From Glaesserella parasuis (lineage in GTDB: Bacteria > Pseudomonadota > Gammaproteobacteria > Enterobacterales > Pasteurellaceae): a stretch of DNA of 61,307 nt. Of this stretch, positions 34,457 to 42,864 are shown piece by piece. Made by a program: the position numbers and the translations under genes. The notes under the pieces are model-generated. The model was not told the origin of the DNA. It saw only the letters and a program-made list of their open reading frames with translations, and made no database searches. The stretch lies in contig NZ_MUXW01000021.1 in the NCBI RefSeq assembly GCF_002015085.1, positions 1 through 61,307 of the forward strand, written 5' to 3'. Positions within the stretch are counted from its first letter, which is position 1. Every line of letters begins with the position of its first letter.

Positions 34457-34936
34457 CTACCCACGGTTCGCATTCTTCATAATCCGCTGTTTAGCAACTT
34501 GCCACTCACGGTCTTTAATATCTTCACGCTTATCGTGCAATTTTTTCCCTTTCGCCAAGCCGATTTTGACTTTCGCCCACGCATTTTTCCAGTAAAGCGA
34601 CAGAGCGACAACGGTAAACCCATCACGGCTGACTTTACCATAAAGCGTGTCTAACTCACGCTTATTTAACAATAACTTACGGGTACGGGTTGGATCGCAT
34701 ACAATATGGGTAGAAGCAACATTTAACGGGGTAATAGTGCCACCGAATAAAAAGGCTTCGCCGTTGCGAAATGTCACATAGCTATCGCCGATATTGGCTT
34801 TACCTGCTCGCAGGGATTTGACTTCCCAGCCTTGTAATTCTAGACCAGCTTCGATTTCTTCTTCGATAAAATATTCGTGTCTGGCACGTTTATTTAAGGC
34901 AATCGTATTTGAAGCTACTTTTGGTTTTTTACTCAT
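34457..34936 (-). CDS. smpB: SsrA-binding protein
   Basis: SmpB brings tmRNA to stalled ribosomes for trans-translation. The 159-residue protein has NKRARHEYFIEEEIEAGLELQG, WEVKSLRAGKANIGDSYV and the basic tail GKKLHDKREDIKDREW that replaces the mRNA in the decoding path. The tmRNA gene itself was not found nearby. The back-up factor ArfA is encoded at 38920-39144. Confidence 0.97.
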   Translation of the reverse strand: MSKKPKVASNTIALNKRARHEYFIEEEIEAGLELQGWEVKSLRAGKANIGDSYVTFRNGEAFLFGGTITPLNVASTHIVCDPTRTRKLLLNKRELDTLYGKVSRDGFTVVALSLYWKNAWAKVKIGLAKGKKLHDKREDIKDREWQVAKQRIMKNANRG

Positions 34937-35056
34937 AGTGCTATTTTTTATTAAGAAAATTAATGAGATTGTACCTTAAATCCAGCCTATTATGTAGCAA
35001 ATGCCCAAATTTTTTATATTACATTTGCTTACTAACACTATTCTGTTGGGAATTTA

Positions 35057-36463
35057 TCAACCAAACCTATCTGCGAGCAAAAATTGCAATACAGCATCCA
35101 TTCTTAAATGGGGGATTGGCTGATCAAAGTCGATTTTTTTCGGTTCAAACTGGTCAAACTCAAAGCGGTGATTTTGCCAGTAGTTGATGTCGGGTAAGCG
35201 GTTTGGGACGCTACCAGGGTAGAGTGTAACCAGTTTTTTATCACTAGAGCGAATCCCACGGATCGCTTTGAAACTTTGTCCATTTTGTGTGGCGATCACT
35301 GGATCGGTCGCTCGGATAGCGGAAATCGCTTGGTAGCCTGTGTCAATGCCTTCAAATTCAGCGTGTCGCCCCCCTTCTTGCACTAACTGTCGCATTAGGC
35401 TTTCTAAATTCGGTAGTTGGTCGCTGGTGATATGATCGGCTTTGGTGGCAACAAACAGTAACTTGTCGATATTTGATGAAAATAGGCGACTAAAAAGCGA
35501 GCGGTTGCCATAATGGAAATGTTTAAATAGCTGTTGTAAGCCTGTTTTCATTTCAATAAAGGCTTGATGGCTGTGATTTAGTGGGGTAAGGCAATCCGCT
35601 AAGATCACTTGGCGGTCAAACTGTGAGAAGTAATCTTCATAAAATGGTTTGACGATTTTTTGCTGATAGTGGCGATAGCGTTTTTTCAGGGTGTGAAAAA
35701 TGCTATGTTCAGGACTTTTTTCTAGCTGTTCCCACTCATTTTCCGTTAAATCAAGTAGGGGGAAGAACTGATAGACAGGCGCACCCCGTTCGGTATTTGG
35801 CAGGACAAATCGCCCTGGTTGAATATATTGCATTCCAACTTCTTTGCATTTGAGTAGGTAAGCGGTGTAATCTTCACTTAATTTTGCAAGCTGGTTTTCG
35901 TCCGTTTTGGCGGTAAGGTCAAGTTGCTTAACTTGAGCAAGCCAAGCCTGTGCTAACTCTGCACGTTCGCCTTTGTGTACCAGCTGTTGATGTTGCGACC
36001 ACTCTTTGAAACTTTGTGAGAGTAGCGGTAAATCTAATAACCATTCCCCTGGGTAATCAAAAATATCGAGATAGAGTGTACTCGTTTCTTTGAGATGGCG
36101 AAGCAGGCTATCTCGGCGTTGGTAGCGGATCGCAAGGCGAATTTCGCTGATCCCCGTAGTCGATGGACACCAAGTCGCAGGTTCGTTCTCGAAGCAGTGG
36201 CGGTTTTTGTCGTATTCAAAACGGGGAATGGTGAGATCGTGTTGTTCTACTCGTTTTACGGAAAGAATTTGTCCGTTTCGAGCAGGGGCAAATAGGTTTA
36301 AGTGGGCGTTGTCGCCTGTGCCAATGTGTAGCAGTTGATCGACAAAACTGGTGATGAATGCGGTTTTACCACTGCGACTTAAGCCTGTCACGGCAAGGCG
36401 TAGATGATTATCTAAACCACGTTGTACGAATTTGTGTAACTGATGTTGAAGTTGATTAAACAT
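35057..36463 (-). CDS. ycjX: YcjX-family P-loop NTPase
   Basis: A 468-residue protein of the YcjX/DUF463 family, linked to envelope or phage-shock stress in E. coli. The P-loop is RLAVTGLSRSGKTAFITSF (about 22-40). DIFDYPGEWLLDLPLL supplies the Walker-B-like region, and LLFVATKADHIT resembles the TKAD base-recognition motif of GTPases. The partner ycjF is not adjacent. It starts 10 bp after ubiH and is probably co-transcribed. Confidence 0.88.
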   Translation of the reverse strand: MFNQLQHQLHKFVQRGLDNHLRLAVTGLSRSGKTAFITSFVDQLLHIGTGDNAHLNLFAPARNGQILSVKRVEQHDLTIPRFEYDKNRHCFENEPATWCPSTTGISEIRLAIRYQRRDSLLRHLKETSTLYLDIFDYPGEWLLDLPLLSQSFKEWSQHQQLVHKGERAELAQAWLAQVKQLDLTAKTDENQLAKLSEDYTAYLLKCKEVGMQYIQPGRFVLPNTERGAPVYQFFPLLDLTENEWEQLEKSPEHSIFHTLKKRYRHYQQKIVKPFYEDYFSQFDRQVILADCLTPLNHSHQAFIEMKTGLQQLFKHFHYGNRSLFSRLFSSNIDKLLFVATKADHITSDQLPNLESLMRQLVQEGGRHAEFEGIDTGYQAISAIRATDPVIATQNGQSFKAIRGIRSSDKKLVTLYPGSVPNRLPDINYWQNHRFEFDQFEPKKIDFDQPIPHLRMDAVLQFLLADRFG

Positions 36464-36473
36464 ATACCGAAAA

Positions 36474-37673
36474 TTACCAGCCTAATGCTTTATGAGCAAC
36501 GGCATTGCGAGCCAGTGAAAAATGAGATAAACCAAATAGGGCAAGGTTACGAGCGACTTGAATAGGCAAAAATTCGCAACCAAAAATCGAAATCAGACCG
36601 CTTGTGCTTTGCATAATTCGGGTTTGGTCGGCTTGGCGGTGTTGTTCAAACTGTTGTAGCCATTTTGCTTCGCCGAAATCTTCGCCTTGTGCAAAGGCTT
36701 GACCGACAAGGGTTGCCAATTCAAATAGATCTCGCATTCCAAGATTGAACCCTTGTCCTGCGACAGGGTGTAGTAACTGGGAGGCATTGCCGACAATGGC
36801 TAGTCGGTGGTGAATATGGCTTTCGCTTTTTTGTGAAGAAAGGGGATAAACAAACCGCTTGCTGACTTGTAAAAATTTGCCGAGCTTCCAGCCGAATTGT
36901 TGTTGCAAGGCGTGTAAAAAGTCGCTGTCTGACATTGCCATTGCTTCTGTCGGATCTTCCATACACCAAACCAGCGACATCATTTTTTCATTAAGTGGTA
37001 ATAATGCAAAAGGCCCCTGTTTTGTGAAACGTTCAAAGGCGTGGTTTTGGTGTGGTTCAGACAGGATAACATTGGCAATAATGGCGGATTGTTGATAATC
37101 CTTGATAAATTGGATTGTTACGCCACATTGCTGGGCAATTTGAGATTGAATGCCGTCAGAGGCAACTAACAATTTGGACGTTAATTGTGTTCCGCTGTTT
37201 AGGGTAATGTGGCAGTGCTGTTCTGTGCGTTCGATATGGGCGACGGTATCAGGGCAGAATAGCTGAATGTTTGGTTGCTTGGCGATTAATGCGGTCAGTT
37301 GCTCGCCCAGTTTGGCTAATTCCACTACCACACCTAATTCGGATAAACGTAGTTCGTCGGCTTTTAAGGTTGTTTTGCCGAAATGTCCTTGATCTGAAAC
37401 GTGAATTTGTTTGATGGGGGTTGCAATACGGTAAACCAGTTGAGCTAAATTTTGTTCCGTGGCAAGCGGTCGAATTTGAGCTAACTTTTGCAAACTGCCG
37501 TAAGCAAAGGCGATTGAACGTGCGTCAAAACCGCCTTGTTGTGCATAGTTTGGCTCATTTTTTTCTACGATTGCAATTTGCAATTGGTGTCCGCTTACTG
37601 AACTTAACGCTAAGGCAAGTACAGAACCCGTCACCGCACCGCCGACAATTACCACATCAATGTTTTGTTTCAT
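36474..37673 (-). CDS. ubiH: 2-octaprenyl-6-methoxyphenol hydroxylase
   Basis: A 399-residue flavin monooxygenase of ubiquinone synthesis. The FAD dinucleotide fold is VVIVGGAVTGSVLALAL (about 7-23). SKLLVASDGIQSQIA carries the DG motif. RLAIVGNASQLLHPVAGQGFNLGMRDL is the second FAD motif, with the family's HPVAGQGFNLG. UbiH is favoured over UbiF and UbiI by overall likeness, but the paralogues are close. Confidence 0.85.
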   Translation of the reverse strand: MKQNIDVVIVGGAVTGSVLALALSSVSGHQLQIAIVEKNEPNYAQQGGFDARSIAFAYGSLQKLAQIRPLATEQNLAQLVYRIATPIKQIHVSDQGHFGKTTLKADELRLSELGVVVELAKLGEQLTALIAKQPNIQLFCPDTVAHIERTEQHCHITLNSGTQLTSKLLVASDGIQSQIAQQCGVTIQFIKDYQQSAIIANVILSEPHQNHAFERFTKQGPFALLPLNEKMMSLVWCMEDPTEAMAMSDSDFLHALQQQFGWKLGKFLQVSKRFVYPLSSQKSESHIHHRLAIVGNASQLLHPVAGQGFNLGMRDLFELATLVGQAFAQGEDFGEAKWLQQFEQHRQADQTRIMQSTSGLISIFGCEFLPIQVARNLALFGLSHFSLARNAVAHKALGW

Positions 37674-37698
37674 ATCTTATTTATTCTCAAAATTTAAT

Positions 37699-37774
37699 GT
37701 TGGGACACACTGCGTGTGTCCGCCAAAACATCTCTACATTTTTCAAGGGAAGGACACACGCAGTGTGTCCCTAC
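37699..37774. repeat. CCCTAC-type hairpin repeat, copy 2 (paired arms)
   Basis: The left arm (37699-37721, GT-GGGACACAC-TGC-GTGTGTCC) and right arm (37752-37774) are reverse complements at 22 of 23 positions. Each arm is itself a hairpin. It fills the gap between selD and ubiH. Confidence 0.75.
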
Positions 37775-38817
37775 TATTTCACGTCGATCAATACCTTACC
37801 ACTTTCCGCTTTCAATAATCTGCCGACAGGGTAAAGGGCGACATTGGCATTTTTTGCAATTTGTTTCACGCTTTCAACCGCTTGTGGCTTAACGGCAATT
37901 AATAAACCGCCTGATGTTTGTGGGTCGCATAAAATCGCTTTTTGTTCATCACTTAATGGCGAAATCAGATGTCCGTAGCTGTCGAAATTACGGGTAGTTC
38001 CGCCTGGCACAGCACCTTGTGCGATGTACTCTCTGACACCGTCTAAGGTTTGGATTTGATCGAAATAAACTTCGGCACGCAAGTTTGAACCTTGGCAGAT
38101 TTCTGTTAAGTGTCCGAGTAACCCGAAACCAGTGACATCGGTCATTGCCGTGATCTCATCAACTTTGGCAAATTCAGCACCGATCAAATTCATCTGATAC
38201 ATCACATTTCTAGCTAAATTTTGGTGTTCAGGTTTTAATTTACCTTGTTTTTCTGCTGTGGTAAGTACGCCGATCCCAAGTGGTTTTGTTAGATATAAAT
38301 CGCAATCGGCTTGTGCTGATGCGTTCTTTTTCACTTGTTCGGTAGAAATAATTCCTGTAACCGCTAAACCAAAAATCGGTTCAGGGGAGTCAATTGAGTG
38401 TCCCCCAGCTAACGCAATGCCTGCTTGTTGGCACGCAAAACGACCGCCATCAACAATTTTTTGTGCAACTTCAGCAGGTAACTTATTGATTGGAAAACCT
38501 AAAATTGCAATCGCCATAATCGGTTTGCCACCCATTGCAAAAATATCACTGATTGCATTAGTCGCAGCAATTCGCCCGAAATCAAAAGGATCGTCCACAA
38601 TCGGCATAAAGAAATCTGTGGTGCTGACAATGCCGACACCGTTGCCGATGTCATAGACAGCTGCGTCATCTTTGGTTTCATTACCGACTAACAAATTCGG
38701 GTCAATAAACTTCGCCTGTTCTGTGTGCAGAATTTGTTCAAGCACTTTCGGGGAAATTTTACAGCCACAGCCAGCACCGTGACTATATTGTGTTAAGCGA
38801 ATGGGTTCGTTTTGCAT
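37774..38817 (-). CDS. selD: selenide, water dikinase (selenophosphate synthetase)
   Basis: SelD makes selenophosphate for selenocysteine and selenouridine. The 347-residue protein has the active-site loop SHGAGCGCKI with Cys17 and Lys20, the same numbers as E. coli. Some Pasteurellaceae have selenocysteine here; this gene has TGT. Other marks are DDAAVYDIGNGVGIVSTTDF and VTGFGLLGHLTEIC. FdhE, a formate dehydrogenase maturation factor, lies 5 kb away, which fits selenocysteine use in formate dehydrogenase. Confidence 0.95.
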   Translation of the reverse strand: MQNEPIRLTQYSHGAGCGCKISPKVLEQILHTEQAKFIDPNLLVGNETKDDAAVYDIGNGVGIVSTTDFFMPIVDDPFDFGRIAATNAISDIFAMGGKPIMAIAILGFPINKLPAEVAQKIVDGGRFACQQAGIALAGGHSIDSPEPIFGLAVTGIISTEQVKKNASAQADCDLYLTKPLGIGVLTTAEKQGKLKPEHQNLARNVMYQMNLIGAEFAKVDEITAMTDVTGFGLLGHLTEICQGSNLRAEVYFDQIQTLDGVREYIAQGAVPGGTTRNFDSYGHLISPLSDEQKAILCDPQTSGGLLIAVKPQAVESVKQIAKNANVALYPVGRLLKAESGKVLIDVK

Positions 38818-38919
38818 AGTTGCCTCTTTGTTCTTATTTAACCTAAATAAAGATAACGGAATTGTAGCAGAAAATTAAGATATTTATACAACTGCTACAT
38901 AATACCAAATTAAACAACC

Positions 38920-39144
38920 CTAATTCTGGATAAGAAAAACCCATTTAAAAACATTCTGCTGAACACTTTTAAATGGGTTTTCCCCTTTGCGATGTTTCGC
39001 GTTACGCTGATAACTTCCTTTACCTTTTCGGTTTCGCTCTACTCGACTTCTAAACAGTTTATCCGTCACCAAGGCTTTAATTGTACTCTCTTGAATTTCA
39101 CCACGCTGATGGGCATAGCATTCTGATTTTGTTGATTTTTTCAT
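38920..39144 (-). CDS. arfA: alternative ribosome-rescue factor A
   Basis: ArfA binds ribosomes stalled on mRNA without a stop codon and recruits release factor 2. The 74-residue frame has the ArfA core: HQRGEIQESTIKALVTDKLF, then RSRVERNRKGKGSYQR. The hydrophobic end NVFKWVFLIQN comes after it. A 15-bp hairpin with a T-run lies inside the coding region (38931-38981), and the stop codon (38920-38922) is beyond it. Transcripts therefore should end before the stop. The full-length product would be tagged by tmRNA, and an active truncated form made only when tmRNA fails. RBS AAGGA precedes the ATG. Confidence 0.92.
   Translation of the reverse strand: MKKSTKSECYAHQRGEIQESTIKALVTDKLFRSRVERNRKGKGSYQRNAKHRKGENPFKSVQQNVFKWVFLIQN
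38931..38981 (-). terminator. intragenic terminator of arfA
   Basis: On the minus strand AAAACCCATTTAAAA (38967-38981 complement), a 16-base loop, TTTTAAATGGGTTTT (38936-38950 complement) and then TCTTA. The 15-bp stem is perfect. It lies upstream of the arfA stop codon and would generate non-stop arfA mRNA, by termination or RNase III cutting. Confidence 0.85.
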
Positions 39145-39318
39145 TATTTTTCCTTTTTGTTAAACACAAGATGATATATCTTCATTGTTGTTAGAAGATA
39201 TGTGCGAAATTTTGCCAAATTTCTGTTTAATTGTATATATGCACAGATAAAAAAACGGTATAATCTACGGCGTTATTCCTTAAGGTAGTAATGCACAGTT
39301 TTTTTAATAAACAATATT

Positions 39319-39396
39319 GTAGGGACGCCACGCTTGGCGTCTGTTTTCTAGGATTTCATAAAATATCTAAATGGACGCCAAGCGTGGCGTCCCTAC
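39319..39396. repeat. CCCTAC-type hairpin repeat, copy 3 (paired arms)
   Basis: The left arm (39319-39341, GTAGGGACGCCA-CGCT-TGGCGTC) and right arm (39373-39396) are reverse complements, with a 31-bp spacer. The right arm is identical to copy 5 at 41628-41651. The rest of the 39145-39510 gap holds only the arfA upstream region and no gene. Confidence 0.75.
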
Positions 39397-39510
39397 GTTC
39401 TTACTGTGTATAACTGCTATTGAATGTTTGTTATTCCGCCTAAATTGAACTTCTTTTCAATGCAAGCGGTCTGAATTAAGAAGAATTTTACAAAATCCAA
39501 AGAGGTGAAT

Positions 39511-40266
39511 ATGAAAAAAGAAGAAGTTGGACACCATTTCTTAGCTCGTTTGGGTAAAACACGTTTACGCCCAGGTGGCAAAGTGGCAACGGACTGGCTC
39601 ATTGCAAATGGCGATTTTCGGAAAGATAAAAAAGTGCTTGAAGTTGCTTGTAATATGGGAACGACCGCAATCGAAATTGCGCAACAATTTGGTTGCCAAG
39701 TGATCGGTATCGATCTTGATGAAGAAGCTCTAGAGAAAGCACAACAAAACATTAAAGAGCATAAAGTTGAAGAATTAGTGCAAGTTCAGCGTGCCAATGC
39801 AACCAAACTGCCATTTGAAGATAATAGTTTCGACATTATTATCAACGAAGCAATGCTGACAATGCTACCACAAGAAGCCAAAGAAAAGGCAATTCGTGAA
39901 TATCTGCGAGTATTAAAGCCAAACGGTTTATTACTTACCCACGATTTACTGCTCAATGGCGATAACAGAGAAGAGGTGATCGCTAAATTGCGTGATGCGA
40001 TTAATATCACCGTAGCACCATTAAATAAGCAGGATTGGAAAGAGACCTTCCTTCATTGTGGTTTCCGCAATGTTGAAACCTTTAGCGGTGAGATGAGCTT
40101 GTTATCACCAAAAGGGTTAATTCAAGATGAAGGGGTTTTAGGGGCAATGAAAGTGGTGGGTAATGCGTTAAAACCGGAAAACCGTGATACTTTCAAGAAA
40201 ATGTTCCAGACCTTTAATGACCCTGAAAATCAACTGGGCTTTATTTCGGTTTGTAGTCAAAAATAA
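39511..40266 (+). CDS. class I SAM-dependent methyltransferase
   Basis: A 251-residue protein with a Rossmann methyltransferase fold: VLEVACNMGTTAIEIAQQFG (motif I), VIGIDLDEEALEKAQQN (acidic end of strand 2), ANATKLPFEDNSFDIIINEA (motifs II-III) and LKPNGLLLTHDLLL. It looks like a small-molecule methyltransferase of the Methyltransf_11 group, but the substrate cannot be told. The ATG at 39511 has GAGGTG upstream; a GTG at 39505 is in frame. It is flanked by hairpin repeats on both sides. Confidence 0.85.
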   Translation: MKKEEVGHHFLARLGKTRLRPGGKVATDWLIANGDFRKDKKVLEVACNMGTTAIEIAQQFGCQVIGIDLDEEALEKAQQNIKEHKVEELVQVQRANATKLPFEDNSFDIIINEAMLTMLPQEAKEKAIREYLRVLKPNGLLLTHDLLLNGDNREEVIAKLRDAINITVAPLNKQDWKETFLHCGFRNVETFSGEMSLLSPKGLIQDEGVLGAMKVVGNALKPENRDTFKKMFQTFNDPENQLGFISVCSQK

Positions 40267-40291
40267 TGTAAATAACGAAAAAGAAGTAAAT

Positions 40292-40380
40292 GTAGGGACA
40301 CGCTGAGCGTGTCCATTGTGGTAAGGGTACGAGATATTTTATCTTTACCTTAAAAACGGACACATGCAGTGTGTCCCTAC
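40292..40380. repeat. CCCTAC-type hairpin repeat, copy 4 (paired arms)
   Basis: The left arm (40292-40314, GTAGGGACACGC-TGA-GCGTGTCC) and right arm (40358-40380, ending GTGTCCCTAC) pair over most of their length, with a few mismatches. The left arm is a perfect hairpin. Confidence 0.7.
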
Positions 40381-40502
40381 CACAACAAAACAACATTATC
40401 TTGTTAATTGATATTTGTCAGTGATCCATAGTAGGTACATTAAACGCCCCCTTTTTTTATCATCATAACAATAAATAAACGCAAAACACGACAGGATAGA
40501 TT

Positions 40503-41567
40503 ATGTTTGAAATGTTCAAGGATTGGTATAAACAGAAATTTACTGATCCACAAATTGTCGCACTTCTTGCCATCTTAATTATTGGCTTTGGAACGATCTA
40601 CTTTTTTAGTGATCTCTTAATGCCACTTTTGATTGCCATTGTTTTTGCTTATCTTTTAGAGTGGCCTATCCGCTTTTTAACGACTAAATTAAAATTTCCA
40701 AGAATGTTAAGCCTAATCCTTGTTTTAGGTGGTTTTATCTCTATTTCTGTCTTTTTATTTGTCGTTATGCTTCCAAGCCTTTGGAATCAAGCCATGACCT
40801 TTCTGAAAGATCTTCCTAGCATGTTTAATTTACTGAATGCATGGCTTGAAGCACTGCCAGAACACTATCCAGAATTGATTGACTATGCAATGCTCGACTC
40901 CCTAATGGCAACGGCAAAAACTAAAATTCTTACCTTTGGCGACTCTTTATTGTCGTTTTCATTCAACTCTCTTGTTAGCCTTGTCGGATTAGGTATTTAT
41001 GCGTTTTTAGTACCATTAATGGTCTTTTTCTTACTCAAAGATAAAACGTTGTTTATGCGTTCTGCACTACGTTTTATGCCTAAAAACCGCCACCTTGCTA
41101 CTCGTGTTTGGGGGGAAATGCAATTACAAATCGCCAACTATATTCGTGGGAAATTTTTAGAAATTCTCATTGTTGGCGTTGTAACTTATATTATTTTCCT
41201 TTTCTTTGATTTACGCTATCCATTGTTACTCTCAGTAGCGGTCGGTTTATCGGTATTAGTGCCTTATATTGGTGCGGTATTAGTGACAATTCCTGTTGCG
41301 TTAGTTGCACTCTTTCAATTTGGCTTATCCCCTGATTTCTACTACTTGCTACTTGCTTTTGTGATTAGCCAACTTTTAGATGGTAACCTTGTTGTGCCAT
41401 TTTTATTCTCAGAAGCAGTAAATTTACACCCATTAACGATCATCGTTGCCGTAATTATTTTCGGCGGTCTTTGGGGCTTCTGGGGGGTATTTTTTGCCAT
41501 TCCATTGGCAACTTTAGTCAAAGCGGTGATCAATGCCTTGCCTAATGTAGAAGAATCGCAATCTTAG
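40503..41567 (+). CDS. perM: AI-2E-family permease PerM
   Basis: A 354-residue inner-membrane protein of the AI-2E/PerM (UPF0118) family with 7-8 membrane segments. The conserved C-terminal parts are LSVLVPYIGAVLVTIPVALVAL, ISQLLDGNLVVPFLFSEAVNLHP and GGLWGFWGVFFAIPLATLV. Family members export small molecules or act as Na+/H+ exchangers; the substrate here is unknown. It stands alone between two hairpin repeats. Confidence 0.85.
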   Translation: MFEMFKDWYKQKFTDPQIVALLAILIIGFGTIYFFSDLLMPLLIAIVFAYLLEWPIRFLTTKLKFPRMLSLILVLGGFISISVFLFVVMLPSLWNQAMTFLKDLPSMFNLLNAWLEALPEHYPELIDYAMLDSLMATAKTKILTFGDSLLSFSFNSLVSLVGLGIYAFLVPLMVFFLLKDKTLFMRSALRFMPKNRHLATRVWGEMQLQIANYIRGKFLEILIVGVVTYIIFLFFDLRYPLLLSVAVGLSVLVPYIGAVLVTIPVALVALFQFGLSPDFYYLLLAFVISQLLDGNLVVPFLFSEAVNLHPLTIIVAVIIFGGLWGFWGVFFAIPLATLVKAVINALPNVEESQS

Positions 41568-41627
41568 GCTTGCAAGCGGTTGAATTTCACTATAAATTCA
41601 CGGTTTTATTTATCTCATTATACTTAT

Positions 41628-41651
41628 GGACGCCAAGCGTGGCGTCCCTAC
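41628..41651 (+). repeat. CCCTAC-type hairpin repeat, copy 5 (single arm)
   Basis: GGACGCCA-AGCG-TGGCGTCC followed by CTAC. It is identical to the right arm of copy 3. It lies 20 bp before the queA start codon, so it is in the queA leader. Confidence 0.7.
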
Positions 41652-41670
41652 TATTTTTTAAGGAACTGTT

Positions 41671-42756
41671 GTGCGTGTAACCGATTTCCATTTTGACCTA
41701 CCTGATGAACTTATCGCTCGCTATCCAACGGCTGAACGAAGTGCAAGCCGTTTACTTTATCTCAACGGTAATACAGGCGAATATCAAGATCAACAATTCA
41801 ATGATTTACTTGAACATATCCATAGCGGTGACTTACTGATTTTTAATAACACCCGTGTTATCCCAGCTCGCCTTTATGGACGCAAAGCCAGTGGCGGTAA
41901 GTTAGAAGTGTTGGTGGAACGTGTATTAGACGAACATCGCTGTTTAGCTCATATCCGTTCGTCAAAAGCCCCGAAAGAGAATGCTGAAATCTTTCTAGGG
42001 GAAGATAAATTAGGAGAAGGAAATGGCTTTAAAGCGATAATGGTGGCTCGTCACGATGCGTTATTTGAGCTGAAATTTGAAGAAGCACAGCCTTTATTCG
42101 ATCTGCTACAACAGGCAGGACATATACCACTACCGCCTTATATCGACCGTCCAGATGAAGATGCCGACCAAGAGCGTTACCAAACGGTGTATAGCAAAGT
42201 GTTAGGTGCAGTAGCAGCCCCAACGGCGGGCTTGCACTTTGACCATCAAACGCTACAAAAACTGCAAGAAAAAGGAGTACAAACCGCCTTTGTTACCTTA
42301 CACGTCGGGGCTGGCACATTCCAACCAGTGCGAGTAGAAACCATTGAAGAACATAAAATGCACGCAGAATATGCCGAAGTATCGCAGGAAGTGGTCGATA
42401 AAATTCTTGCCACCAAAGCACAAGGCAAACGAGTGATCTGCGTTGGCACAACCTCTGTTCGCTCTATCGAAAGTGCAGCACAAGCGGCAGAAAAAGAAGG
42501 CAAATTAATCGCCCCATTCTATTCAGACACAACAATTTTTCTATACCCTGGAAAAACCTTCCGTATCGTTGATGCCCTAGTCACTAACTTCCACTTGCCA
42601 GAATCCACCCTCATTATGCTGGTTTCTGCTTTTGCGGGCTTCAAAAACTGTATGAACGCTTATCAACACGCCGTTGAAAGTCAATACCGTTTCTTTAGCT
42701 ACGGCGATGCAATGTTTATTACGAAAAATGAAAATGCGTTTGGGGATGTTCCCTAA
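41671..42756 (+). CDS. queA: tRNA preQ1(34) S-adenosylmethionine ribosyltransferase-isomerase
   Basis: QueA converts preQ1 in tRNA to epoxyqueuosine using the ribosyl part of SAM. The 361-residue protein starts with a GTG codon (RBS AAGGA). Family segments include FDLPDELIARYPTAERSASRLL, LLIFNNTRVIPARLYG, AAPTAGLHFD and CVGTTSVRSIESA. tgt, its usual partner, is not next to it here. Confidence 0.95.
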   Translation: MRVTDFHFDLPDELIARYPTAERSASRLLYLNGNTGEYQDQQFNDLLEHIHSGDLLIFNNTRVIPARLYGRKASGGKLEVLVERVLDEHRCLAHIRSSKAPKENAEIFLGEDKLGEGNGFKAIMVARHDALFELKFEEAQPLFDLLQQAGHIPLPPYIDRPDEDADQERYQTVYSKVLGAVAAPTAGLHFDHQTLQKLQEKGVQTAFVTLHVGAGTFQPVRVETIEEHKMHAEYAEVSQEVVDKILATKAQGKRVICVGTTSVRSIESAAQAAEKEGKLIAPFYSDTTIFLYPGKTFRIVDALVTNFHLPESTLIMLVSAFAGFKNCMNAYQHAVESQYRFFSYGDAMFITKNENAFGDVP

Positions 42757-42810
42757 AAACGAAAACGCTTAGAAATTTACGCTACCCAACACGTTTCCTA
42801 GATTCTACTT

Positions 42811-42840
42811 ATAGCAACTGTATTCTTACACAGTTGCTAT
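42811..42840. terminator. hairpin between convergent queA and fdhE
   Basis: ATAGCAACTGT (42811-42821), 8-base loop, ACAGTTGCTAT (42830-42840). An 11-bp perfect stem with no strong T-run. Confidence 0.5.
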
Positions 42841-42864
42841 GTAGTCAATAAATATGTATAAAAA

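Noticed and set aside
38758..38769. Possible selenocysteine codon in selD
   Set aside because: The active-site codon reads TGT (Cys17); no in-frame TGA is present.
39417..39752. 111-residue minus-strand frame over the methyltransferase start
   Set aside because: It is antisense to a clear methyltransferase domain and has no recognisable family or ribosome-binding site.
33033..41651. Could the repeated GGAC...GTCC arms be CRISPR repeats?
   Set aside because: The copies are kilobases apart, each is a hairpin with varying stem sequence, and there are no regularly spaced spacers or cas genes.
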